This document shows positions 1 to 7,810 of a stretch of DNA of 64,000 nt, one piece after another. The stretch is from Oleiharenicola sp. GTDB taxonomy: Bacteria > Verrucomicrobiota > Verrucomicrobiia > Opitutales > Opitutaceae. Made by a program: the position numbers and the translations under genes. How positions within the stretch are numbered: the stretch's first letter is position 1; each line of letters opens with the position of its first letter. The stretch is from the NCBI GenBank assembly GCA_025363455.1, contig JANYDW010000065.1:1-64000 (forward strand), given 5' to 3'. A model generated the notes under the pieces. The model worked only from the letters and a program-made list of their open reading frames with translations. It ran no database searches and had not been told where the DNA came from.

Positions 1-2
1 CC

Positions 3-92
3 CAGCTGCTCGCCCACCTCGGCCTGCGCCTGCCGAAGGGTCCGCGCATAATCGCGAATGTAGTGCCGAAAATTACTCAGATATCCGCCTAA
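3..92 (+). CDS. 3' end of an unidentified gene (partial)
   Basis: An open frame enters from the left edge and stops at TAA 90-92, giving 29 residues that end in PKITQISA. The codon use looks coding. The tail (HLGLRLPKGP, then NVVPKI) vaguely recalls the C-termini of some DDE transposases, but I cannot place it in a family. It could also be a chance open frame. Confidence 0.3.
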   Translation, partial: QLLAHLGLRLPKGPRIIANVVPKITQISA

Positions 93-209
93 ATGGTTGA
101 TCCACAACAAAACCGTTCTGCGAACTGACGAACTCGGGTTAACCCGCCGTGCGCCCTAAGAAACGGCGGAACGGAACGTCTAAGCCCTCATCCAGTCACT
201 ACTCCCCCC

Positions 210-1913
210 ATGAAAACTCGCCGTTTCCTCCAGTCAATCCGTCGTCTGCCCCGCCTCGCCGTAGCCTTGTGCGTAGGCGGGTCCTCCGTCCTCTGCTTGC
301 GCGCAGCGCAAGTGGACTCCCGCATCTCCGCCGTCACGGTCTACCAAGACCGGGCCGTCGTCACCCGCTCCGCCACGGTGCAGCTCACGGGGGGCACGAC
401 CGAGTTGGTCTTCGCCAATCTGCCCCAGGCGCTTAATGAGCAATCGCTGCAGGTCAGTGGCAAGGGCACGGCGCAGGCCACGATCCTCGACGTGAGCGCC
501 AAGCAGACTTTCGTCGATTACACACCCAACGCCCGCGTGAAGGAACTCGAGGACCAGCTCCGTGCCCTCGGCAAACAGATGCGGGGCATCGACGACCGCG
601 CGACTCTGCTCAATGCCTCGTCCGCCACGCTCGACCGCATGGAGGCCGCGCTGTTCGCTCCGCCGACCAAGGACGTGCCCCGGCCCGACCTCAACCAGTT
701 CACCGCCTCGCTTGCCTATCTGTCCGAGCAGAAGGCCAAGCTCACAACCGACCGGGCCGCCCTCGACGAGCAGCGCGAGGACCTGCATAACAAGATCACC
801 ACGGTGCAGAACCAGCTCAACGAACTGCGCGGTGCCGGCGGCAAAGCCTTCAAGACCGTCACGGTCCGTGTCGCCGCCGCGCAGGCCGGCAGCCTCGATG
901 TTTCGCTCGCTTACACCGTCCCCGGCGCCTCGTGGGTGCCGAGCTACGATGCTCGCGTCGCGAGTGCCGAACGCACCGTGCAGCTGGATTACTTTGGCCT
1001 CGTCCGCCAAGGCACCGGCGAGGATTGGAAAGATGTCGCCCTCACCCTCTCCACCGCCCGGCCGTCGATGGGCGGGGCGGCGCCGGTACTGAGCGTGTGG
1101 AATTTGGATATCTGGGTCGCGCAGCCGATGCAGGCCCGCACCGACGATTTGAGAAAATACAAGGCCATGCGCGAGAATGCCCCGGCCTCCGCCGGAATGG
1201 TCAACATGCAGTCGCTCACGACCAATGCCACAGGTGGCGCCTTTGCGGATGAAGCCAAGGATGCCACCTTCGCCGCAGCCACGATCGAGGCGGGTGCCAC
1301 CAGCGCCGCGTTCAAGATCGCAGTCAGCTCGAGCGTGCCGAGCGACAACTCGCCGCAGAAAGTGCCGATCACTTCCGCCAGTCTCAAGGCCGTGCCCGAA
1401 TATCTCACCGTGCCCAAGCGCCAAGCCGCCGCTTTCCTGACCTCCAAGGTCGTCAACAGCTCCGACTTTCCTTTCCTCAGCGGCGCGATGAATGTCTTCC
1501 TCGACGGCACTTTCGTCGCCACCAGCGGCCTGCGCACCGTCATGAGCGGCGAGAAATTCGACCTCGCCCTCGGCGTGGACGACGGCATCGCGATCAAGCA
1601 CAAGCGCGTGAACAAATTCACCGAGGACACCGGCCTGACCAACTCCGGCAAGCGCATCACTTACGAGTACCTGATCACGGTCCAGAACAACAAGAAGACC
1701 GCCGAACGCGTGATTGTCGCCGACCAGGTGCCGCTCTCTCGCAACGAGAAGATCGTGGTGAAGCTCCTCTCGCCTGACGCCAAGGAAGTGAAGCCCACCG
1801 ACGAGGGCACGCTCAAGTGGACGCTCGACCTCAAGCCCGGCGAGAAGCGCGAACTGACCGTGAAGTTCACCGTCGAATACGACAACGGGGTTAATGTCGC
1901 GGGCTTGGAGTGA
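210..1913 (+). CDS. MuiA-like DUF4139 domain protein, exported
   Basis: This 567-residue protein has the architecture of the mucoidy inhibitor MuiA family: an N-terminal signal region (about 1-33, twin-Arg-rich then hydrophobic), a DUF4140-type N-terminal domain beginning around VDSRISAVTVYQDRAVVTR, a coiled-coil stretch (about 110-210, rich in Leu/Glu/Gln), and a C-terminal DUF4139 beta-rich region starting near VSLAYTVPGASWVPSYDARV. Members of this family are predicted to be periplasmic or surface-associated, and their biochemical role is not established. The start at 210 puts the signal sequence directly at the N-terminus. The gene stands alone, followed by a dispersed inverted repeat. Length is normal for the family. 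Confidence 0.85.
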   Translation: MKTRRFLQSIRRLPRLAVALCVGGSSVLCLRAAQVDSRISAVTVYQDRAVVTRSATVQLTGGTTELVFANLPQALNEQSLQVSGKGTAQATILDVSAKQTFVDYTPNARVKELEDQLRALGKQMRGIDDRATLLNASSATLDRMEAALFAPPTKDVPRPDLNQFTASLAYLSEQKAKLTTDRAALDEQREDLHNKITTVQNQLNELRGAGGKAFKTVTVRVAAAQAGSLDVSLAYTVPGASWVPSYDARVASAERTVQLDYFGLVRQGTGEDWKDVALTLSTARPSMGGAAPVLSVWNLDIWVAQPMQARTDDLRKYKAMRENAPASAGMVNMQSLTTNATGGAFADEAKDATFAAATIEAGATSAAFKIAVSSSVPSDNSPQKVPITSASLKAVPEYLTVPKRQAAAFLTSKVVNSSDFPFLSGAMNVFLDGTFVATSGLRTVMSGEKFDLALGVDDGIAIKHKRVNKFTEDTGLTNSGKRITYEYLITVQNNKKTAERVIVADQVPLSRNEKIVVKLLSPDAKEVKPTDEGTLKWTLDLKPGEKRELTVKFTVEYDNGVNVAGLE

Positions 1914-1990
1914 TTCAATTCCAAGGCACCGATCCATTTTGGCCACTAAGAGGCACAAAAGAACACGAAAACCAACCAACCCCGTTTCCC

Positions 1991-2073
1991 GTCATTCTGA
2001 GCGCAGCGAAGAATCCAAGTAATCGCACGTTGCTCCCGCCTCCTTGGATGCTTCGCTGCGCTCAGGATGACGG
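1991..2073. repeat. Dispersed inverted repeat, CATTCTGAG family
   Basis: The left arm starts GTCATTCTGAGCGCAGCGAA and the right arm (from about 2043) is its near reverse complement, ending GCGCTCAGGATGACG. The two arms enclose a short AT-richer centre. Other copies of the family are at 12154, 13985, 36634 and 40963 in this window. Confidence 0.9.
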
Positions 2074-2111
2074 ATGTTGTGTGTTTTGGTCAGGGCGCTA
2101 AATCAGCAACC

Positions 2112-3005
2112 ATGCCCGGCCCACTCACCATCCTGATGGACAACGGCTCGCTCGAGCCGGCCGCCACCCTCGCCCTGCGCGGTCTGGCGGCGGAACTCGG
2201 CGAACGCATCGGCCAACGCGTAGAACCGGTCTCGCTCCTTCACTCCAGCGGGGTGCCTGTTGAAAAACTCAACGGCATCCCGGCCGAAATTCTCGAGCCC
2301 GCCCTGGAGCGTCGGCTCAAGGCGGGGCAAAATGATTTTCTGGTTGTGCCTCTGTTCTTCGGCCCGAGCGGCGCGCTGATGGAGTATCTGCCGGCCCGGC
2401 TCGCTCACTTGCGCATCAAGCATCCGCAACTCAGCGTGAAACTTGCCGCCCCACTCTTTCAGTCTGGTGACGACCGGCTCGCCCGCATCCTCGCCGACCA
2501 GGTTCTCGTCGTACGGAAAGGTGGAACCCGGCCTTCCGCCGTCGCCAAGGCTATGGGGGACAAGCCGGACGGGTTCGAGGCGCGTCCGGAGGCCGCGCTC
2601 CACCCCCGTCGTGTGGCCCTCGTGGACCACGGCAGTCCGGCCCGGGCCGTCAACGACGTCCGTAACGAACTGGCAAAACATCTCGCCGCACAACTCGGCC
2701 CGCATTTCATCGTGGCGGCATCGAGCATGGAGCGACGGGAGGGCGCCGCCTATGATTTTTGCGATCCGCTATTGGCCGGCTTGCTGCGTCAGCCCGGCTG
2801 GAACACCGGCGAGGTGACGGTCGCGATGCAGTTCCTCCTGCCCGGACGTCATGCCGGCCCCGCCGGCGATGTCGCGACCATCTGTCACGAGGCCGAGGCG
2901 GACTGCGGCGGCCTGCGCACCACGATGACGGGCCTCGTCGGCGAGCACCCGCTGCTGGTGGATATCCTCGCGGATCGGTGGCGGGCTGTAGGGTGGGATC
3001 GCTGA
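2112..3005 (+). CDS. Sirohydrochlorin chelatase, two-domain CbiX/SirB family
   Basis: The 297-residue protein contains two CbiX-like halves, each opening with a version of the family signature (LMDNGS near the N-terminus and LVDHGSP near residue 177). CbiX/SirB enzymes insert iron or cobalt into sirohydrochlorin. With CobA encoded convergently and the sirohaem enzyme CysI just beyond, iron insertion to make sirohaem is the likely role. The first half has Asn where the usual metal-binding His stands (DNGS), so the halves may have diverged in function. The ATG at 2112 follows the upstream repeat and lacks a clear Shine-Dalgarno sequence. The last residues (VGWDR) and the stop codon are encoded by a REP palindrome. 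Confidence 0.72.
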   Translation: MPGPLTILMDNGSLEPAATLALRGLAAELGERIGQRVEPVSLLHSSGVPVEKLNGIPAEILEPALERRLKAGQNDFLVVPLFFGPSGALMEYLPARLAHLRIKHPQLSVKLAAPLFQSGDDRLARILADQVLVVRKGGTRPSAVAKAMGDKPDGFEARPEAALHPRRVALVDHGSPARAVNDVRNELAKHLAAQLGPHFIVAASSMERREGAAYDFCDPLLAGLLRQPGWNTGEVTVAMQFLLPGRHAGPAGDVATICHEAEADCGGLRTTMTGLVGEHPLLVDILADRWRAVGWDR

Positions 3006-3011
3006 TCCCGT
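2988..3011. repeat. REP palindrome, GGGATC-gct-GATCCC core (copy 1 of a pair)
   Basis: GTAGGGTGGGATC is followed by GCT and then GATCCCG, a perfect 6-bp inverted core. The TGA of the chelatase gene (3003-3005) lies inside it. Confidence 0.9.
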
Positions 3012-3022
3012 CTGCTTGGTCT

Positions 3023-3088
3023 GATGGAGGGCCCGAGTCTCTGCGGCCCGTCGATCATCAAACGGCTCGCAGGGACGCGAGCCCTCCA
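3023..3088. repeat. Inverted repeat TGGAGGGC between two REP copies
   Basis: TGGAGGGCCCGAGTCTCTGC on the left and GCAGGGACGCGAGCCCTCCA on the right are imperfect reverse complements, with a handful of mismatches. The pair is nested exactly between two oppositely placed REP palindromes, giving a composite cassette at the convergent 3' ends. Confidence 0.8.
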
Positions 3089-3090
3089 AA

Positions 3091-3115
3091 GGCGGGATCA
3101 GCGATCCCGCCCTAC
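3091..3115. repeat. REP palindrome, GGCGGGATC core (copy 2, inverted)
   Basis: GGCGGGATC-AGC-GATCCCGCC-CTAC is the mirror of the copy at 2988. It carries the TGA stop (3098-3100 on the reverse strand) and the final codons of the CobA gene. Confidence 0.92.
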
Positions 3116-3895
3116 AAACTCCGGCACCTGGGCTGCGAAATCCGCCAACCGCACCACCTCGCCAATGACCACCAGCGCGGGCTGGCTGATCTGGTCGGCG
3201 GATATCTTCTCCGCGGCGCCGAGCGTGGTAATGACGATCCGCTGCGTCGGCAGCGTGGCTTCGCAGATGAGCGCGAGTGGCAGGTCCGCCGGCATGCCAT
3301 GCGCGAGCAGGTTGTGCGCGATTTCTGGCAGCCGCCGCACGCCCATATAGAAGCACAAGGTCGCACGCAGCTTGGCGAGGGCGCCCCAATCGAGCGCGGA
3401 CGTGTTGGCGGCGCACTGATGGCCGGTGACAAAAACCACGGCCGAAGAAAAATCCCGATGGGTCAGCGGCAGGCACGCAACCGCAGCCGATGCCGTGGCG
3501 GCCGTGACGCCGGGCACAATCTCGAAGGGCAATCCGGCAGTCCGTAGTGCCTCGATCTCTTCGCCCGCCCGGCCAAAGATCAGCGGGTCGCCACCTTTGA
3601 GGCGAACTACCCGTTTACCGGCGCGGGCCAGCGAGACCAGGAGCGTGTTGATCTCGCCTTGAGTTGCGCTGTGCTGGCCTGCCCGCTTACCCACGGCGTG
3701 CAGTTCGCACCCGGCCGGGCAGTTCTTGAGCAGTTCATCGTTGGCCAGCTCGTCGTAGACGACCGCCTCGGCCGCTTGCAAAAGCTTTAATCCTCGCACC
3801 GTAATCAAGTCAGCCGCGCCCGGCCCGGCTCCTAGCAGCCAGACAAAACCCTTTGATTCAGTTGCTTTTACGCCTAACATGACTTCATTAGTCAA
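3098..3895 (-). CDS. cobA: Uroporphyrinogen-III C-methyltransferase (SUMT)
   Basis: This 265-residue protein has the SUMT signatures: the N-terminal glycine-rich loop VWLLGAGPGAADLITVRG, VVYDELANDELL, the RLKGGDPLIFGRAGEE block, and GVTAATASAA. It makes two SAM-dependent methylations of uroporphyrinogen III to give precorrin-2, the sirohaem precursor. It lacks the Met8/CysG dehydrogenase-chelatase domain, so oxidation and metal insertion must be separate; the facing chelatase fits the latter. I chose the TTG start at 3895 because AAAGGAG sits 5 bases upstream, whereas the in-frame ATG at 3880 has no ribosome site. It is divergent from cysI. The C-terminal VGRDR and the stop are REP-encoded. 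Confidence 0.9.
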   Translation of the reverse strand: MTNEVMLGVKATESKGFVWLLGAGPGAADLITVRGLKLLQAAEAVVYDELANDELLKNCPAGCELHAVGKRAGQHSATQGEINTLLVSLARAGKRVVRLKGGDPLIFGRAGEEIEALRTAGLPFEIVPGVTAATASAAVACLPLTHRDFSSAVVFVTGHQCAANTSALDWGALAKLRATLCFYMGVRRLPEIAHNLLAHGMPADLPLALICEATLPTQRIVITTLGAAEKISADQISQPALVVIGEVVRLADFAAQVPEFVGRDR

Positions 3896-3900
3896 TATGA

Positions 3901-3907
3901 CTCCTTT
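3901..3907 (-). promoter_or_regulatory. Ribosome binding site selecting a TTG start for cobA
   Basis: On the reverse strand AAAGGAG is followed by the five bases TCATA and then TTG. This strong Shine-Dalgarno sequence decides for the TTG start over the ATG five codons later. Confidence 0.7.
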
Positions 3908-3951
3908 TAACCTTTACCCTCTGGCTGTCAGGAGCAAGCATTCTCTCAGTC

Positions 3952-5664
3952 ATGTCCGATAAACCTCCCGCACCCGTTTCCAAGAACGAAGTCCTGAAGC
4001 AGCGCATCCCCACGCTGGCCGGCAACATCGCGGCCACTCTGGCTGATCCGGCAATGGAGAAGTTCTCCGAGGACGACGAGCAGTTCATCAAGTTTCACGG
4101 TATCTATCAACAGGACGACCGCGACCTCCGCAAGACCGGCAAGAAGTGGCTGGTCATGATCCGCGGCCGCATCCCGGGCGGCGTCATGACGCCGAAGCAG
4201 TGGATCACCTTCGACGATCTCGCCACCCAGTACGGCAACAACACCCTGCGCATCACCACGCGCCAGAGCATCCAGTTTCACGGCGTCGTGAAGGCCGGCC
4301 TCGGCCCGATCATCAAGCGGATCAATGAGTCCATGCTCTCCACCCTCGCCGCCTGCGGCGATGTCAACCGCAACATCACCGTCTCGCCCACGCCCGCGAC
4401 CACGAAGGCGCGCGCCGAGGTCTTCGCCGACAGCCTGCTGGTGGTGGACGCCCTCGCGCCGAAGACCCCGGCCTACCACTCCATCTGGGTCGACAACGTC
4501 CAGCTCAACCTCGACGCGCCGGAAAACACCACCTTCACCGATCCGCTCTACGGCCAGACCTACCTGCCGCGCAAGTTCAAGACCTCCTTCGTCATCCCGC
4601 CGTCGAACGACATGGACGTCTTCACCAACGATCTCGGTTACATCGCCGTGATCGAGGGCGGCAAGCTCGTCGGCTACAACCTCGCGGTCGGCGGCGGACT
4701 CGGCCGCAGCCACAGCAACGACCAGACCTACACGCGCCTCGCCGACGTGCTCGGTTTCCTCCCGCGCGAGAAGGTTGTCGACGTCGCCCGGGCCGTGCTG
4801 ACGATTCACCGCGATTTCGGTGACCGGACGAACCGCAAGCACGCCCGCCTCAAGTACGTCGTGCAGGAGCGCGGCCCGGTCTGGGTGCGCGAGGAGATCG
4901 ACCGGCGCACGGGCTTCACTCTTACCGCCGTCCGCTCCTTCCGCTTTACCAGCACAGGCGACACCTACGGCTGGAACCGGGCCGTCGACGGCTCGAATTT
5001 CCTCACTCTGTTCGTCCAGACGGGACGCATCAAGGATGTCGCGGGCCACGCGATGAAGACCGCACTCCGCGAAGTCGCGGAAAAATTTCCGCAACTTGAG
5101 TTCCGCCTCAGCGGCAACCAGAACGTCATTCTCGCCAACATCCCGGATACGGACCGTGACGCCCTCACGGCCCTGCTCGCCACCCACGGCGTGCAGACCG
5201 AGAACCAGGCCAGTGTGCTCCACGCCGCCTCGATGGCCTGCCCGTCGATGCCCACCTGCGGCCTCGGCCTCGCCGAGTCGGAGCGAGCCCTGCCCGGCTT
5301 GATCAACCGCATTGAAAAGCTCGCGATGGAAGTCGGCGTGGCGGGTGAGGAAATCATTATCCGTACCACCGGCTGCCCGAACGGCTGCGCCCGCCCCTAC
5401 ATGGCCGAGATCGGCTTCGTCGGCAAGGCGCCCGGCAAATACCAGCTCTGGCTCGGCGGCAACGCCAACGGCATGCGACTCAACCAGGTCTTCAAGGAAA
5501 CCATCAAGGAGGCCGATCTCGAAACCGAGTTGCGCCCGTTGCTCACCCGCTGGAAGGCCAAGCGCACCGCCGGCGAGCGCTTCGGCGACTTCGCCACGCG
5601 CGTGCTCCTGCCCGAGGCCTTTGCGGCCGCCGCGGCCGCAAAGGCTGAAGGCTCGAAGAGCTGA
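3952..5664 (+). CDS. cysI: Assimilatory sulfite reductase haemoprotein
   Basis: The 570-residue protein is the sirohaem/[4Fe-4S] sulfite reductase, reducing sulfite to sulfide in six-electron steps. Cysteines C430, C436, C475 and C479 (ACPSMPTC and TGCPNGC) are the cluster and sirohaem ligands. Their spacing and the total length match enterobacterial CysI almost exactly. The first nitrite/sulfite reductase half carries RITTRQSIQFHGV, the siroheme-contact region. No cysJ flavoprotein lies in the window, so the electron donor is unknown. The C-terminal residues AEGSKS and the stop come from a dispersed repeat beginning at 5641, so the native end was probably overwritten. The start at 3952 leaves 56 bases to the divergent cobA. 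Confidence 0.92.
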   Translation: MSDKPPAPVSKNEVLKQRIPTLAGNIAATLADPAMEKFSEDDEQFIKFHGIYQQDDRDLRKTGKKWLVMIRGRIPGGVMTPKQWITFDDLATQYGNNTLRITTRQSIQFHGVVKAGLGPIIKRINESMLSTLAACGDVNRNITVSPTPATTKARAEVFADSLLVVDALAPKTPAYHSIWVDNVQLNLDAPENTTFTDPLYGQTYLPRKFKTSFVIPPSNDMDVFTNDLGYIAVIEGGKLVGYNLAVGGGLGRSHSNDQTYTRLADVLGFLPREKVVDVARAVLTIHRDFGDRTNRKHARLKYVVQERGPVWVREEIDRRTGFTLTAVRSFRFTSTGDTYGWNRAVDGSNFLTLFVQTGRIKDVAGHAMKTALREVAEKFPQLEFRLSGNQNVILANIPDTDRDALTALLATHGVQTENQASVLHAASMACPSMPTCGLGLAESERALPGLINRIEKLAMEVGVAGEEIIIRTTGCPNGCARPYMAEIGFVGKAPGKYQLWLGGNANGMRLNQVFKETIKEADLETELRPLLTRWKAKRTAGERFGDFATRVLLPEAFAAAAAAKAEGSKS

Positions 5665-5721
5665 AAAGCTGAAGCCAAACAACCCATTCAGCCCTTCGTT
5701 TTTCAGTCCTTCAGCCCTTTC
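5641..5721. repeat. Inverted repeat of the GGCTGAAGAGCTGAAAG family
   Basis: AAGGCTGAAGGCTCGAAGAG with CTGAAAAGCTGAAG on the left and TTCAGTCCTTCAGCCCTTT on the right form loose inverted arms. A second copy is at 34077 in the hisG-hisD gap. The element begins inside the cysI coding sequence. Confidence 0.8.
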
Positions 5722-5725
5722 CACC

Positions 5726-6397
5726 ATGACTCCCGAACAAATCTCCCGCGCCAATGCCGAGCTCGCGAACAAGTCGCCGCTCGAGGTCGTCCGCTGGGCC
5801 CTCGCCCAGGCTGGCGGCCGCGCCATCGTCTCCACCAACTTCCGGCCCTTTGAGGCCGTCGTCCTCCACCTCGCCACGCAGGCGCAGGCCGACATCCCCG
5901 TCCTTTGGGTCGATCACGGCTACAACCGCCCGGCCACCTATAAGCACGCCGAACAGCTGCGCACGCAGCTCAAGCTGAACTTGAAACCCTTCCTGCCTAA
6001 GGTGACGCCCGCTCACCGCGATGCGGTCCATGGCCCGATTCCCTCGCTCGACGATGAGGCGGGCCTGAAGCAGTTCAGCGCCGTGATGAAACTCGAGCCC
6101 TTCCAGCGCGGCATGAAGGAGCTGGCTCCGACCGTCTGGATCACCGCCCTCCGCAAGGTGCAGAACCCGAACCGCGCCGGCCTCGACCTCGTGTCGCACG
6201 ACGCCAACTTTGGCGCCTTGAAGGTCAGCCCGGTGTTCCACTGGAGCGACGCGCAGATGGAGGCCTACCTCGCGCAGCACAAGCTGCCGAACGAGTGGGA
6301 CTATTTCGACCCGGCCAAAGCCGACGAGAAGCGTGAGTGCGGCCTGCACGCCGCCTGGGGCGGGAAAGCCGCCCAGACCGCCGCCGTTCAAGCCTGA
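5726..6397 (+). CDS. cysH: Phosphoadenylyl-sulfate reductase
   Basis: This 223-residue PAPS-reductase-family enzyme reduces activated sulfate to sulfite with thioredoxin. The catalytic ECGLH motif is at 204-208 with C205 near the C-terminus, preceded by the PP-loop fold (STNFRPFEAVVLHL, VDHGYNRP). The paired Cys-Cys and Cys-x2-Cys of the [4Fe-4S] APS reductases are absent, which points to PAPS as substrate. The ATG at 5726 opens directly after a dispersed repeat. Its order behind cysI and before cysD/cysN fits a sulfate assimilation operon, but no APS kinase (CysC) domain is visible in the window. If the enzyme is PAPS-specific, cysC must be elsewhere. Confidence 0.88.
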   Translation: MTPEQISRANAELANKSPLEVVRWALAQAGGRAIVSTNFRPFEAVVLHLATQAQADIPVLWVDHGYNRPATYKHAEQLRTQLKLNLKPFLPKVTPAHRDAVHGPIPSLDDEAGLKQFSAVMKLEPFQRGMKELAPTVWITALRKVQNPNRAGLDLVSHDANFGALKVSPVFHWSDAQMEAYLAQHKLPNEWDYFDPAKADEKRECGLHAAWGGKAAQTAAVQA

Positions 6398-6427
6398 GAC
6401 ACGAATTGCACCAATTGACACGAACCC
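6396..6427. repeat. Left arm of an inverted repeat flanking the GxxExxY gene
   Basis: GAGACACGAATT, CCAATT and ACACGAA motifs here are mirrored at 6800-6829, so the two sets bracket exactly one gene. Confidence 0.75.
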
Positions 6428-6802
6428 GTGAGCGATCTTCTCTACAAAGACGAATGCTACCAGCTTGTGGGCCTATGCATGGATGTTCACCGCGAACTCG
6501 GTCGCGGGCTCGATGAGGTTGTCTACAAGGACGCGTTGGTCATCGAGCTTCAGCGCGCTGACATCCCCGTCGTTCGGGAGAAAAAATACGAGGTTTCCTA
6601 CAAGGGGACCGTGCTTCCGCACTACTTTTTCGCCGACTTCGTTGTCTGGGACAAAATCATGTTTGAAGCGAAGGCGGTCGATCGACTGACCGAAGCTCAT
6701 ATCAAGCAAGTGCTGAACTATCTCGCGATTGCAAAGCTGCGGCTCGGACTGCTGGTCAACTTCGGTTCAGCCTCTCTCGAATGGAAGCGAGTCGTTCTGT
6801 AA
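6428..6802 (+). CDS. GxxExxY protein (PDDEXK nuclease-like fold)
   Basis: The 124-residue protein carries the family signature GLDEVVY, followed by ADFVVWDKIMFEAK, the Asp...Glu-x-Lys pattern of PDDEXK_3 nuclease-like folds, and the conserved QVLNYLAIAKLRLGLLVNFG block. GTG at 6428 is the only start that keeps the N-terminal helix containing CMDVHRELGRG. Family members are common in environmental genomes and often occur as strays; their function is not established. Here it splits the sulfate operon between cysH and cysD and is bracketed by mirrored ACGAATT motifs, its stop codon overlapping the right arm. The local GC content is lower than in the neighbouring genes, which suggests recent acquisition. 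Confidence 0.88.
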   Translation: MSDLLYKDECYQLVGLCMDVHRELGRGLDEVVYKDALVIELQRADIPVVREKKYEVSYKGTVLPHYFFADFVVWDKIMFEAKAVDRLTEAHIKQVLNYLAIAKLRLGLLVNFGSASLEWKRVVL

Positions 6803-6829
6803 TTCGTCCCATTCGTGAAATTCGTGTCT
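6800..6829. repeat. Right arm of the inverted repeat flanking the GxxExxY gene
   Basis: AATTCGTCCCATTCGTGAAA followed by TTCGTGTCTC is close to the reverse complement of 6396-6427. The TAA stop of the enclosed gene is its first three bases. Confidence 0.75.
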
Positions 6830-6846
6830 CTCTCTTTCCCTTTTTC

Positions 6847-7785
6847 ATGCCTTCCTATCATTTAGACCACCTCCAGCATCTCGAGACCGAGGCGATCCAC
6901 ATCATGCGCGAGGTCGCGGGCGAATTCGAACGCCCGGTCCTGCTCTTCTCGGGCGGCAAGGATTCCATCTGCCTCCTCCGCCTCGCGGAGAAGGCGTTCC
7001 GCCCGTCGGACCTCCCACTGCCTTTCCTCAACGTCGAGACCGGCCACGAGTTCCCCGAGCTCATTGAGTTCCGCGACCACCGCGCCAAACAACTCGGCGC
7101 CAAGTTGATTGTCCGCTCCGTGGACCAGGCAATCGCCAGTGGCACCGCCACCCAGGCCCCCGGCGAAGTCAGCCGCAACAAACTTCAGATTCCCGTCCTG
7201 CTCGGCGCGCTCGAGGAATTCCGTTTCGACTGCGCCATCGGCGGTGCCCGGCGCGACGAAGAAAAGGCGCGCGCCAAGGAGCGCTTCTTCAGCTTCCGCG
7301 ATTCCTTCGGCCAGTGGGACCCCAAGAACCAGCGCCCCGAGATCTGGAACCTCTACAACGGTCGACTCAACGCCGGGGAAAACATGCGCGTGTTCCCGCT
7401 GAGCAACTGGACTGAGATGGACGTCTGGGAATACATCAAGCGGGAGAAGCTGGAGGTGCCGAGCATCTACTTCAGCCACACCCGGGAATGCTTCCGCCGC
7501 GGCGGCCAGTGGCTGCCCGTGCCGCCGCCCCACACTGATCCCGCCAAACCCGACCTGTACGCCGGCGCGCGGCCCAAGCCGAACGAGCCCCTCAAGACCA
7601 TGGTCTGCCGCGTCCGCACCATCGCCGACATGATCAGCACCGGCATGATCGAGAGCCCGGCCGACACCGTGGATGATATCATCGCCGAGGTGGCCGCCGC
7701 CCGCGTGACCGAGCGCGGCTCCCGCGCCGATGACAGGGCCTCCGAGGCCGCCATGGAAGACCGCAAAAAAGCCGGCTACTTCTAA
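6847..7785 (+). CDS. cysD: Sulfate adenylyltransferase subunit 2
   Basis: The 312-residue protein is the catalytic ATP sulfurylase subunit, which makes APS from ATP and sulfate in complex with CysN. The PP-loop SGGKDS is at residues 35-40. Other family blocks are LPLPFLNVETGHEFPE, CAIGGARRDEEKARAKER, NYLNGRL-like WNLYNGRL, and WTEMDVWEYI. The C-terminus (RASEAAMEDRKKAGYF) is the typical CysD ending. I chose ATG 6847 (MPSYHLDHL) because that N-terminus is standard; the frame is open further upstream only through the flanking repeat. It precedes cysN by 25 bases, consistent with one operon. Confidence 0.95.
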   Translation: MPSYHLDHLQHLETEAIHIMREVAGEFERPVLLFSGGKDSICLLRLAEKAFRPSDLPLPFLNVETGHEFPELIEFRDHRAKQLGAKLIVRSVDQAIASGTATQAPGEVSRNKLQIPVLLGALEEFRFDCAIGGARRDEEKARAKERFFSFRDSFGQWDPKNQRPEIWNLYNGRLNAGENMRVFPLSNWTEMDVWEYIKREKLEVPSIYFSHTRECFRRGGQWLPVPPPHTDPAKPDLYAGARPKPNEPLKTMVCRVRTIADMISTGMIESPADTVDDIIAEVAAARVTERGSRADDRASEAAMEDRKKAGYF

Positions 7786-7810
7786 TCTCCCTATCTCCCG
7801 TTCATTTCTC

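Noticed and set aside
234-1979. 581-residue reverse open frame opposite the MuiA-like gene
   Set aside because: Antisense shadow with His/Gly/Arg-rich sequence; the forward gene has clear family domains.
3946-5895. 649-residue open frame on the reverse strand opposite cysI
   Set aside because: It is a shadow of the GC-rich cysI/cysH coding strand; composition is low-complexity Glu/Asp/Val/Arg and no domain is recognisable.
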